Source of the DNA: Stramenopiles sp. TOSAG23-3
Taxonomy: Eukaryota; Sar
Assembly (NCBI GenBank): GCA_900128585.1
Contig: LT642317.1
Location: 1 to 23,157, forward strand
Reading direction: 5' to 3'
Length of the DNA stretch: 23,157 nucleotides
Below, in pieces: positions 15,301 to 23,116 of this stretch. The position numbers and the translations under genes were made by a program. The notes under the pieces were generated by a model. It was not told the origin of the DNA. It saw only the letters and a list, made by a program, of their open reading frames with translations, and ran no database searches. Every line of letters starts with the position of its first letter. Positions within the stretch are counted from its first letter, which is position 1.

Positions 15301-15465
15301 AGCACGCACGATAAGTTACGAGCCCAGTTTCTTCGATCGAACACGCCCTTGCACGAGCGGCAAATCACTGCAATGGGCAATCTGCGAACACGGCGGCGGT
15401 CCGGCCAATTGGCCGCCATGCAATTGCCAGGAATGACATTGGCACTCGATCCCGCAAAGAATTAG
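12358..15465 (+). CDS. Large EF-hand protein with long disordered, basic C-terminal region
   Basis: The protein has 1035 residues without a break, from ATG 12358; a TAG precedes in frame at 12349. The N-terminus is basic and helical (about 45-105). Residues about 125-235 form a globular segment with HALLMWWAVV, EEDWDHDCKEHG and SSLFELADIWCETITVKDYVDFI, a pattern I associate with protist flagellar and calcium-binding proteins (from memory, weak). A canonical EF-hand loop DVDDSKSIDFRE is at 347-358. The next helix pair (DIYKVEDPGVISTGNF) looks like a decayed EF-hand. From about 430 on the chain is low-complexity, rich in Ser/Pro/Arg/Lys, with KSKRKQRED as a possible nuclear signal. It is probably a Ca2+-regulated scaffold. 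It converges on MED20. Confidence 0.8.
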   Translation: MNEIYAEKEMLTPRKRFILTLPQMETTSSPVSPEPDEAESKTGDRMSMKAMMKILKFKNVLLKKTKEAQVRHQAMRAEANRALLALKVTNKLRKKTKKRTVSQAENDYKLSGDLSFYTDENIAKREHILQHIDVQHALLMWWAVVKNRHSKDPSQPALNKIEYLEFHFALYNVFNKSAKKDDSEWRKVAEEDWDHDCKEHGAFTESRFKSSLFELADIWCETITVKDYVDFINYAMTRMCELDRENSQVNILNRDNSQIRVPSYLHGIVSSFADTIEREDSTTTESLGDRLYTGLQNMQLEDMKIEFLRAAESGNALGLAEFHSVLVERLGIHISEEEANRLFALCDVDDSKSIDFREFLVAAQVLMHNYKPETYDKSTVLQNAFDIYKVEDPGVISTGNFLTVMDMCGLGDEQYKQSGNPEAGPSPGARPVYSDRVNMTQFSQLSSSPKSILAEIRRSSLGIIFVPEQASTFKLKEPLKDPGEEDEVARAKVSHQDDSGLKIKPLSRFEKLHYGIALRGKSRSRRGLTNSEVMEELRKVQMKRMNKRMKPAVLPNVHVNEWTKWHKPGDQQLLLSNEVCAKVLERSGCSPVALSPSTMERLQRVNQTHGHIGHGKDDPNHLTCTMMSRPLRGVGKAEQAIGNSKLQKERLEELNQSSLNWITGNVVLDRAVTSPRMNTGTDSIRRPLSVSLPLKQQMEKKVVFSDEELFNLGQYLPQEGRGNTADSDGLLSSRPASPTLDLNMRDGRNNTGSQKFAYLQKPKTAALGGRNRRPMDQSASAPLLMRPSTTVGISSSESANMLLRSPPTPFAGNRFEETSDAVPSIHALPVVKFRYSKPMSKRQKKFGKPFKLPRPKSKRKQREDASHIVEEAPATPRKGVNDCNQFIVASRTLSLHESEVPEDPLVWADPIWDQDKSKVSMEIVYREQMASRSGIRPGTSGNQTLEGPVQSRGLVGTNEPAVSHSARYSNFQNDRFASGSPSTHDKLRAQFLRSNTPLHERQITAMGNLRTRRRSGQLAAMQLPGMTLALDPAKN

Positions 15466-15785
15466 TTTAAGTTTTTATTTTTGTTTTTACGAAACACCCT
15501 TCTTCTAGATATATGCTTATATATGACATGATAGTCAAGACTAAATGGCAAGGGTATATTGATCACTAAAATCACAACAGTTGAGATCAGTTCGCAGTAC
15601 ACGAAACGAGGAAGCTAAATTTTAATTAACTCGGTCTAAATGTACAGCCAATTTTTTGTTTTTAAAAATATAACACAGGATTTGAAGTAGAGTAATTGAT
15701 TTAAAATGAGAGTCTTAAAACATACTATATAATTTGTTTTTTGATTTAAGTAAACATAAAATTATTAAACAAAGTATTTGGTATT
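15466..15785. other. Convergent 3' spacer
   Basis: AT-rich; no gene. The words ACAGCCAATTTT and TTGTTTTTAAA at about 15643-15666 also occur near 11835, after the other EF-hand gene; possibly a worn repeat. Confidence 0.4.
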
Positions 15786-16412
15786 TTACTTTATCAGCAT
15801 TAAATGTTGCAACGCTAAGTGCTCCTCTATAAACACACCATTGGTCAATAGACCGTATGTTTCAAACAGTTTCTTCAAAATATTAGGAGGGAAAAACAGG
15901 TCTACATCACCAAGTTCCATTTTTTCGTTCTGTTGGTGGAATCTTTCTGAAAGTTTCGCCACTACTTTGCTTATCAATTCCATGGCAATGGACGGCCCCG
16001 ACAAGGCGCGGTGTTCTACTTCGATAATTACACTGTCGATTCTCTGGCTCATTGCTCTCACGCCTATGCGAATGTTGTAGTCTCCGCACTGGTACTGCTT
16101 TCCTTGTATTATCCCTTCTCTTCGGGTGCGATACCCTTTCAATCTATCGTCCATACTATTTTTCTTTAAAGTGACCATCGCGAAGTCTTTCAACAAGTAC
16201 TCGAATTTACTTGTGTTCATGTTCACTATAAACATCATGGAATCATCGTCTTCCTTGCTAGATAACAGAGATTTCGCTCTAACATCCCATTCGCCTGCAA
16301 TTTCTACGTTAGGAAATAGACTCCCCACCGCCACTCCTAATTTTTCAACAACCGTGCCGGGGTCAAGCCTAGAGTTCAGTTTGAGCCTGAAGACGCGGGT
16401 AAACCCTCCCAT
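15786..16412 (-). CDS. MED20: Mediator complex subunit 20
   Basis: Starting at the internal ATG 16412 gives 208 residues (MGGFTRVFRLKL...), close to human MED20 (about 212), which also starts MG followed by a beta-strand. Matching features in order: the N-terminal strand and helix (VVEKLGVAVGSLF), GEWDVRAKSLL where the family has a G-x-W/F-x-V strand, FEYLLKDFAMVTLKK in the middle, the family-typical QYQCGDYNIRIGVRAMSQRI (compare GDFVVRVG in others), and VIIEVEHRALSGPSIAMELI (compare ILVEVEYCP). MED20 pairs with MED18 in the Mediator head, contacting RNA polymerase II in the nucleus. The frame extends 18 codons further upstream to TTG, which is unlikely to be used. Confidence 0.82.
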   Translation of the reverse strand: MGGFTRVFRLKLNSRLDPGTVVEKLGVAVGSLFPNVEIAGEWDVRAKSLLSSKEDDDSMMFIVNMNTSKFEYLLKDFAMVTLKKNSMDDRLKGYRTRREGIIQGKQYQCGDYNIRIGVRAMSQRIDSVIIEVEHRALSGPSIAMELISKVVAKLSERFHQQNEKMELGDVDLFFPPNILKKLFETYGLLTNGVFIEEHLALQHLMLIK

Positions 16413-17554
16413 TTCCCTGCAACGGACTGCGCCTCTGGTTCTCTGACCCTTCGAAATAAACAGCACGCTACAAAACCAAGCACACTTTCCAAAATTCGCG
16501 TAAAAAACGGATCATACCCAACAACACAAAAACCACCTTTCTCTAGATAGATATCACATAAAAACATACGCAGGGTATATTCTGTCGCAATCCTTAAACA
16601 TGTTACACCCAACAAAAAAAAGGACCAAGTCAGTCGTCAGCCAAAATAATAATAATAATATTTTTAAAAAAAAAATAATAAAAATTATTATTACACTCCA
16701 CTCCACCACCCACCACCACACACCTCACTCCACGTTCCTTTCTTCTCCTTCCTTCTCCTTCTCCTTCCTTCTCCTTCTCCTTCTCCTTCTCCTTCCTTCC
16801 TTCCTTCCTCTTTTCTCTTCTTCTCCGTCCATCCCTATACGTAGTAATATTTTATATAGGAACTATCGAAATATTCCATAGTTAATTTATATATTAATTA
16901 TAAAATAAAAATATACTTATCCTCGTTATTATTATTATATATATATTGATATAATAGAATAGTTGATATAGGGATATCGGTTCTTTCTATTAAAATACGT
17001 AGTTAAGTTGGGTCTGCTTGAGGCATATAAATAATAAAGATAAATAATAATAATAATAAATACGGGAAATAATGAATGAGGAAGTTCAATTTGTTAAAAA
17101 TATATGATTTAACATAAGAATAGTAAGGAATAAAAGGAGTCACAAAAGGTTCGTTCAAATTACTATTGGAGCAGAGAAAAGTTTAATGGATGCTGTGTAT
17201 ATGTTAATACGGGATTTTTTTTTGAATGTTTTTATTTTATATTTAATATTCCCCACTGCATGCTGTGTGTTGTTGTTGTACTCCTCCTCTGGAAGAAGAA
17301 GAAAGAGAGATCGCGGCGGCGGTGGTGGTGGTGGAGGAAGAATGGACCGACGACGTGCGTCAGTTTTTTTGGGCTTTGTTTTTATATCGGTCCGATATGT
17401 ACATACAATTGATGAAAGAATGAAAAGGTTTGTTGGAAACGTTGGGATTAGAATGTATTTATGGTTTGATTGTGGATATGCACGCATACGTATTGAATAG
17501 GATATTGTGTTGTGTTTTGTAATTGGTGGCGACAATATAGCAGCAGTTGTTTTG
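16413..17554. other. Divergent spacer between MED20 and kinase
   Basis: It holds A/T runs with AAT microsatellite (16647-16690), a 92-base pure pyrimidine tract (16735-16826), AT-rich sequence to about 17130 and a GGT/GGC microsatellite (about 17313-17340). A 104-codon ORF (17186-17500) is in frame with the kinase but separated by TAG; I do not count it as a gene. Confidence 0.5.
16735..16826 (+). repeat. 92-nt homopyrimidine tract (CCTTCT-type)
   Basis: Only C and T for 92 bases, largely CTTCTC and TTCC units, within a divergent promoter region. Such tracts can form triplex DNA when they have mirror symmetry. Confidence 0.85.
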
Positions 17555-19723
17555 ATGGTCCATCCTACCGTCAACAACGTGGACGGTGGTGGTGCCAAAG
17601 GCGTTATGGAAAGCTTTGCGGGGAACGGGACGTCACACCCAACGAACATGCAGATAGAGACAGTCTCCTTGTACTGTATTTTTGTGGTGTCATTTTTGTA
17701 CTTGTGGCTCACGATATATGCGATTCGGCAGGTCTTTGGGATAGTGTGTACAAAGGAAAAGGAAAGTTTGTCCAGCAAGTCAGTCCGGCAGAGGTACTTG
17801 ACAGTTCAATTTGCCACGGCCTTCCACGGTGCCGTCCGTTTTTGTTTATTGATTATGGCGTATTTTACCGATACGTCGAGTACGTCGACGTCTACCACCC
17901 AGCTCAGGCGCGCTGTGCTCGGTGACATCCCAGGTTTTATATTTGTCATCATTTACATGATGATTCTGAATGACGTTCACTCAAAATTTTCGAACTATTT
18001 CAACTTTACAGCGAGCAGCAACCCGAGCACCCCTTTGCTGATGGGGACACCGCAAAGCAGCAACGCAGGAAGCACGGCCAGCAGCCCGGAGAGTTCTGAG
18101 AAGTCGGGGGGCGTGTTTGATATGACGTCAAGATCCATGCGCTCAAGGGTTGGACGGCTAAAGCAGCGGCTAAAGCCGAAAATGCGAGACAGCGATACCT
18201 TGCGAATATTTTTAGTATTTGTGTTTGCCACTGCGTTGCTCTCGTGGTTAATCCTGATTGTGTTCATATCCTCCAACGACCAAGGGAACGCGTTGAACTT
18301 CGAAGGCAAACAGCTGAATGAAATTCGGGACGGTCTATTTTTTGCGCTATTTCTTGTGGTCGTTGTTTTGGGCGTGTTCTCTTTGTACCGCATACGGTGG
18401 ATCGACGACGAGGCGTACGTAGTTCGCCAGTTTGGGTTCGCTACCTCCAGCCTCAGCCTTCTCTTACACACGATCGCAATTACCTTTTTTGTTCGCTTTA
18501 GTGCGGTGTCCGTTACCATGTTTGATATGAGGGAGACGGGGCGGCCGGTACTGATCATACCGAACAGCGACGTTGTTGATTTGGTGTTTAGCGTAGTCTA
18601 CTATATAGTGTGTGAACTCATATGCGCCAATGTGACTATACACGTTCTGCGCAACCGTTTGTTTACAGACGACCACGATGAAGTCCTGGAGCGCGGAGCA
18701 TTGCCCGAAAACCTTGAGATATCGCCAATGGAAATAATTGATTTGGAAGCAGTCGGGTCTGGAGGATATGGTATCGTCTACAGGGCCATTTACCGCTCGC
18801 TGCCGGTGGCGGTAAAGAAGTTTCACCCTAAATTGGGCAACGAGGTAATACCACTAAGCGTGCACACGGAGCAACGGCGACGATTTGTCCAAGAAGCGCA
18901 AATATTGTGCAAGTTGAGAAGCCCGCGGGTCGTCAACATGCTTGGGTTCACGTATTTCCCGAAAGAGAAATCGTTTGCGCTCGTGATGGAATACATAGAA
19001 CGTGGTAGTTTGTTCAAAATTTTGCATGGATCGAACGTTCCTTTAAACATAGGGGGCGCAGTGATGTGCGCGGAGCGCATCGCGGAGGGGCTCGTGTTCT
19101 TGCATGCAAGCGGTATCATTCACCGTGACTTGAAGAGTGGAAACATACTTATCGACGATAGTTTCAATCCAAAAATATGCGACTTCGGTCTGTCAAAGCA
19201 GTTTCTGGACGAAGATTCTTTCTCTTCTATGCCAAGTGCGCATGGCACGGTTTCCTGGTCGGCACCAGAGCTTTTGCTTGGCAGAGAATGTACAACAAAA
19301 GTTGATATCTACTCCTTCGCATTTATTTTGTGGGAATTGCTCGCCCGTGCCATTCCTCACCGACGACTGCAAAATGCGGAGGTAATTTATGGGGTGTTGG
19401 GCAGAAAACAATTACGCCCGCCTGTTCCAAACTTCCTGCGGGATCAGGAGATGGATGCAAGCGATGTTGATGGGTGGAAATTGTGCAAATCGGCAGAAGA
19501 GGATTTGTTGCAAATACTTAAGTGCGGCTGGTCCCCTGATCCTGTAAAACGCCCCAATGCGAGTCTGATGTTAGAGCAATTGCGAAAATGGAGAGAGAGT
19601 GCTCCGAAGCACTTTTTATCCATCGAGTTGATTCGGGAGCAAGTCAAACTAGAACAGAAAAAAGCGAAAATGAAAGCAAGAATGGCTGCAAAGAAGAGTA
19701 CCCCTGCAGAGGCCAAGCAATGA
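17555..19723 (+). CDS. Seven-transmembrane protein kinase (TKL-like)
   Basis: The product has 722 residues from the first ATG (17555). Seven hydrophobic segments precede the kinase: VSLYCIFVVSFLYLWLTIYA, a second near 85-100, IPGFIFVIIYMMIL, LVFVFATALLSWLILIVFI, GLFFALFLVVVVLGVFSLY, LSLLLHTIAITFFV and VVYYIVCELICANVTIHVL. A Ser-rich basic loop lies between the third and fourth. The kinase domain (about 394-680) is complete: GSGGYG (401-406), VAVKK with Lys421, HRDLKSGN with Asp525, DFG Asp543, and SAPELL with Glu572. HRDLKSGN and the overall form suit the tyrosine-kinase-like group, which has Ser/Thr activity. The tail is Lys/Ala-rich. It probably couples a membrane sensor to cytosolic phosphorylation; the ligand is unknown. 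It ends 209 bases from a convergent gene. Confidence 0.9.
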   Translation: MVHPTVNNVDGGGAKGVMESFAGNGTSHPTNMQIETVSLYCIFVVSFLYLWLTIYAIRQVFGIVCTKEKESLSSKSVRQRYLTVQFATAFHGAVRFCLLIMAYFTDTSSTSTSTTQLRRAVLGDIPGFIFVIIYMMILNDVHSKFSNYFNFTASSNPSTPLLMGTPQSSNAGSTASSPESSEKSGGVFDMTSRSMRSRVGRLKQRLKPKMRDSDTLRIFLVFVFATALLSWLILIVFISSNDQGNALNFEGKQLNEIRDGLFFALFLVVVVLGVFSLYRIRWIDDEAYVVRQFGFATSSLSLLLHTIAITFFVRFSAVSVTMFDMRETGRPVLIIPNSDVVDLVFSVVYYIVCELICANVTIHVLRNRLFTDDHDEVLERGALPENLEISPMEIIDLEAVGSGGYGIVYRAIYRSLPVAVKKFHPKLGNEVIPLSVHTEQRRRFVQEAQILCKLRSPRVVNMLGFTYFPKEKSFALVMEYIERGSLFKILHGSNVPLNIGGAVMCAERIAEGLVFLHASGIIHRDLKSGNILIDDSFNPKICDFGLSKQFLDEDSFSSMPSAHGTVSWSAPELLLGRECTTKVDIYSFAFILWELLARAIPHRRLQNAEVIYGVLGRKQLRPPVPNFLRDQEMDASDVDGWKLCKSAEEDLLQILKCGWSPDPVKRPNASLMLEQLRKWRESAPKHFLSIELIREQVKLEQKKAKMKARMAAKKSTPAEAKQ

Positions 19724-19793
19724 TCGTGTGGCTGCGTACGAGTTATTTATATATTAAATCTTAATTCACTCTTTTAATACGAGATCTTTAATG

Positions 19794-19835
19794 CTGAAAA
19801 GTAAAACAAAACAAAGCCACCTCCATTGCACTTAC
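19794..19835 (-). other. Probable 42-nt intron in 3'UTR of zinc-knuckle gene
   Basis: On the - strand CTG|GTAAGTG is followed by a T-rich stretch and TTTACTTTTCAG|CA, both near-consensus. It starts 97 bases after the stop of the zinc-knuckle gene. The donor abuts a 6-bp hairpin (CCAGTA-ATG-TACTGG, 19835-19849). Confidence 0.6.
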
Positions 19836-19932
19836 CAGTAATGTACTGGGCGCATGTCATACGCATTTCGATTTTCTTTTAGAAGTAAGATTAGGCACCG
19901 CACCCCTAATTTACTCTTGCGATTTTTACGAG

Positions 19933-21960
19933 TTACATTTGATACATCAGTTGGTGTTGGTTTCCGCTTTGGTCAGAACGTGGAAATACATTGCCTGCGC
20001 CGTATTTTCCCTGAAAATTATTGTGATGGGAAGACATCGCCACCAAAGACCCATCTGCCATGCTGGGATATGTCGTAGAGGCGGGTTGGCGATGATACTG
20101 CGAGCCAGGATTGTCTTGGTTACCATCGTTGTACCAATTTCTTGTGCTACTGTTTTGAATCCCTGGTTGTTGCGAAAAGTGAGGGTTGGCGTTGTGTGGA
20201 GCATTTAAGTGACGCTCCCCATTTCTTGCAGCTTGATACGACAATTGAGGGCTATGGACACCTTGGTTCGCAGAGTCTTCGCTTTCAAACGTTAAATTCG
20301 GGTCTGTGTCCGGTTCCTTCTGCATATGGCGGAATGTGTGCTGGTGGATTGTGCCTTCTTGGATGTGATTCTGCAGCTGAAAATTCTCCGTATTTCTCCG
20401 CTCCAATTCTTCTTTGGTGTTCTGAAGTTCTTCCTTCAGCATAGACACCTCCTCGACTGCTCGTTTCCGAAAGTTAGCAAACGCTGCCTCCGCCCCCCTG
20501 AGTTTTTCTTCCATTGCATGCAGCGTTTGGACTGTCTGACGGTGTTCATATTGGTGGAACTCCTTTGCGCTAGTTTCCATCCGCACAGTAATTTCCAGGC
20601 GCCTTATTTTTTCGTCTCTATGGCGAAGCATTTCTTCGAACTTTTCGACAGAGTTTCTATTCCTTGGCGCCCCGCTCTCCGGGTCGTTTGCATTGCCCCC
20701 GCCAAAATGCGATGTAAATGGCGACAGGTATTGCCCAGCACCTTGTTCGCCGCCCACCCCGGAATGTAATGCTGTGTTGATAGATTGATACGATCGTAGA
20801 CTTGCATCTGCCCCCTCAAGATTGCCGTTTGTAGTTTGTGCAGCATCCGCACCTTTTCCAGCCTCCTCATGATCCCTGTTGCCCCTTTCGACTTTGGCCA
20901 CATCCGCTCGAGGTGATGCGAAATTGTACTTCTGGTCCGTTCCCATGTAATCCATATTGTTGTAATTCTCTGGGTTCGTTGCCGTCGCGTTGTAAGCCGC
21001 ATTGTCGTTGTACAGCCCCCCGATTCCATTGTGCACAGGATCCGTACCAGTTGCAATAGAGTGTGCCAGCGTCCTTCCCGAATGGTAGCCTTCTCCCGAC
21101 TCCACCCCGTTACGCATTGCGTTGGAGGAGGATTCTTGCGGGGCCAGTACCCTGTCGTGCGTAGTGCCAGAATTGCGATTGCCTGCAATAGCACTAGTGC
21201 TGTGGGAAAGCCATTCGGCGTGACTATTCTCAGCACCGTTTCCACCCGGACCGTTTGGGGACGTAGCTCCAATAGGAGCTAGCACTGCCGTTCGAACAGC
21301 GGTCTCGTTGGCCTGGCGCTCGTTGTTTGTTTGCCCTGTAAGGCCTAATACCGGCTGTTTTCCAATCGCAACGGCGCTTGCTCTCTTCGTTGGGGATACT
21401 CTCCCGTTATCGGCCGACTGTTTCGGACGGACAGCATCGCTCCCGCCCCGACCCCCTACGGCTTTTGCTGGTCCGTTCTGTGCGTTGCCGTTCGCTGCTT
21501 GCTTGTTCGGGGGCGTTTTCCGGGACCGCCTCCTTCGTGTGCGTTTGATTGGGATCCAATTTTGCTTCTCAGCGTTCGGGCAGGTTGGCCTTGTATGACC
21601 CTTTTCCCCACACATCCCACACTCGTACACCGATGCCTTGTAGTACCTGTTTCCCCTCTTCCTTTTCTTTTTTTGTGCTGGGGATTTCTCTTTTCCTGAG
21701 GCCGTCTTCTCTGCCGCCTTCTTGCCTTCCGTGGATTTAATCTTGCTCGAAGAAGTTTCCTCACTCCCATCGGCATTGCCAGGGCCACCATCGTTACCTG
21801 GATCGGCAGCAGCAACTGCATCTGCGGTAGAAGTTGACGGCATGGAACCCGCCGTTTCCTCCTCCTCCTGCGCCTTATTTTCCACCGTTTTCTTGCCCCG
21901 TGCTACTGGCTCCTTTGCCCCATGGGGACGGGAGCGTGGCGACCGTCGCCTGGATGACAT
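19933..21960 (-). CDS. CCHC zinc-knuckle protein with coiled coil
   Basis: From ATG 21960 the product has 675 residues (MSSRRRSPRSRP...). The frame is open further up, to a GTG at 22122 with ATG 22116, but that extension lacks the composition of the rest and contains a GTAAGTAT donor (22028), suggesting leader sequence. The N-terminus is Arg/Ser-rich, then acidic, then Lys-rich (KKKRKRGNRYYK). A perfect zinc knuckle CGMCGEKGHTRPTC (C-x2-C-x4-H-x4-C) sits at about 114-127, followed by a basic KRTRRRRSRK patch. The middle is low-complexity Asn/Gly/Ala/Thr. A coiled coil of about 100 residues (FEEMLRHRDEKIRRLEI... MLKEELQNTKEELERRN) precedes an Asn/Gln/Ser-rich tail. Zinc knuckles of this type bind single-stranded RNA or DNA; with the RS-like start, a nuclear RNA-binding role is likely. 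Retroelement origin is unlikely, as no protease, reverse transcriptase or capsid motifs are present. Confidence 0.78.
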   Translation of the reverse strand: MSSRRRSPRSRPHGAKEPVARGKKTVENKAQEEEETAGSMPSTSTADAVAAADPGNDGGPGNADGSEETSSSKIKSTEGKKAAEKTASGKEKSPAQKKKRKRGNRYYKASVYECGMCGEKGHTRPTCPNAEKQNWIPIKRTRRRRSRKTPPNKQAANGNAQNGPAKAVGGRGGSDAVRPKQSADNGRVSPTKRASAVAIGKQPVLGLTGQTNNERQANETAVRTAVLAPIGATSPNGPGGNGAENSHAEWLSHSTSAIAGNRNSGTTHDRVLAPQESSSNAMRNGVESGEGYHSGRTLAHSIATGTDPVHNGIGGLYNDNAAYNATATNPENYNNMDYMGTDQKYNFASPRADVAKVERGNRDHEEAGKGADAAQTTNGNLEGADASLRSYQSINTALHSGVGGEQGAGQYLSPFTSHFGGGNANDPESGAPRNRNSVEKFEEMLRHRDEKIRRLEITVRMETSAKEFHQYEHRQTVQTLHAMEEKLRGAEAAFANFRKRAVEEVSMLKEELQNTKEELERRNTENFQLQNHIQEGTIHQHTFRHMQKEPDTDPNLTFESEDSANQGVHSPQLSYQAARNGERHLNAPHNANPHFSQQPGIQNSSTRNWYNDGNQDNPGSQYHRQPASTTYPSMADGSLVAMSSHHNNFQGKYGAGNVFPRSDQSGNQHQLMYQM

Positions 21961-22215
21961 GTTCTTCAGTGTCCGGTCCTCTTTCTTTCCGTCGCGATTG
22001 GGTTGGAACGCTTCAACAATATACTTACAGGTCGACCGAGATTGTATACAAAAACAAATAACCAAACGAAGGGTTTCTTTTCTAAAAACCTCTTGATAAA
22101 ATAAAAGTGTATGCATATGCACCTCCTCTACATATTTAGTTTAAGAAGAAGAAGAAATAAAAAAAAGAAGATAATATATTTTATTGGATTTATATTAACA
22201 CATAATAAATATTAT
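21961..22215. other. Leader/promoter region of the zinc-knuckle gene
   Basis: The - strand has GTAAGTATATTG at 22028, an excellent splice donor. No good acceptor is evident before ATG 21960 (CACTGAAG at about 21964 is weak). I see no TATA box of quality. Confidence 0.35.
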
Positions 22216-22422
22216 AAGAAAGAAGAAGAAGAAGAAAAGAAGAAGAAAGAAGAAGACAGTGTGGAAGAAGAAGAAGAGAGAAGAAGAAGACAGTGTGGAA
22301 GAAGAAGAAGAAGAAGAAGAAGAAGAAAGAAAAAAAAAAAAAAAAGAAAAAAAAAAAAGAATAAAAGAAAAAAAAAAAAGAAGAAGAAATAAAAGAAAGA
22401 AGAAGAAGAAAGAAAGAATAAT
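22216..22422 (+). repeat. Long purine-rich GAA/A tract
   Basis: Almost pure A/G for about 200 bases. A stretch including AGAAGAAGACAGTGTGGAAG is present twice (near 22250 and 22284), a tandem copy of about 34 bases. Reading frames through it are Glu/Lys runs without meaning. Confidence 0.85.
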
Positions 22423-22552
22423 TTTTAAAAAAGAAAGAAGAGAAAGCAGGAGCAGAGCAGGAAGAACGGAGAAAATTGTCTAAATAATAAGGATTTGTTG
22501 TATGTAAAGAGAAATATGTCCGTCCTCCGTCCTCTTTTTTTTATTTATTTTA

Positions 22553-22675
22553 ATAGTCGTTCTAGCTAATGAATTATTGATTTACTGTACCTCTGAAAAG
22601 GTGGATAAAAAATATTTTATATTTTCAATTATAATAGATTATACTTCTTATATTAATTATAATTAGAACGACTAT
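22553..22675. mobile_element. Candidate small TIR element (MITE-like)
   Basis: ATAGTCGTTCTA (22553-22564) and its exact reverse complement TAGAACGACTAT (22664-22675) bound a 123-bp AT-rich stretch. The same 11-mer, TAGTCGTTCTA, occurs a third time at 10293-10303. No coding capacity. TA at both outer edges would fit a TA target site, but the evidence is thin. Confidence 0.35.
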
Positions 22676-22918
22676 ATAAAAGAAACCAAATACATTCACA
22701 TTTAAATATACACACAACAGCTCTATTCATTAAATATAAACACCCTTAATTAATACCAATGCTATAACTATATTATTTAAAAATTAATATACTGTAACGT
22801 GTCTATCATATATCATAATTCAGAAGAATGAAGATTAGATAGGGATATTGGATATATTAGAATATATTATTATTGTAATTATCCTATAATCATTATATAA
22901 TTTAAAATAGACAGACGC

Positions 22919-22950
22919 GAAGGAAAGAAAGAAAGAAAGAAAGAAAAGGA
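22919..22950 (+). repeat. GAAA microsatellite
   Basis: About six GAAA units with an edge variant. Complementary to the TTTC array at 23077. Confidence 0.85.
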
Positions 22951-23076
22951 ACAAACAACTTTAAAAATACCGTTACACAATAGACTGAGTACTGAGAAAA
23001 TATACAAGAAAGAAAAATAGTAGAATTTTAACATCTGTTTAGCATTGTAATCAATCATCAAGCTCATCATCATCTT

Positions 23077-23080
23077 CTTT

Positions 23081-23116
<36 letters not shown>

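Noticed and set aside
17155-17778. 207-codon - strand ORF over the kinase leader
   Set aside because: It overlaps the kinase N-terminus on the opposite strand and its Pro run comes from a GGT/GGC microsatellite; no domain.
19762-19872. Short - strand ORF (MRMTCAQYITG...) beyond the zinc-knuckle stop
   Set aside because: It spans a near-consensus 42-nt intron, so it is better explained as spliced 3'UTR.
19933-21960. Retrotransposon gag, because of the CCHC knuckle
   Set aside because: No protease, reverse transcriptase, integrase or LTRs nearby. The knuckle sits near the N-terminus before a long disordered region and coiled coil, unlike the usual gag order.
22111-22483. Glu/Lys/Arg-rich ORFs in the purine tract
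   Set aside because: Every frame of a GAA/A tract is open; composition is pure repeat.
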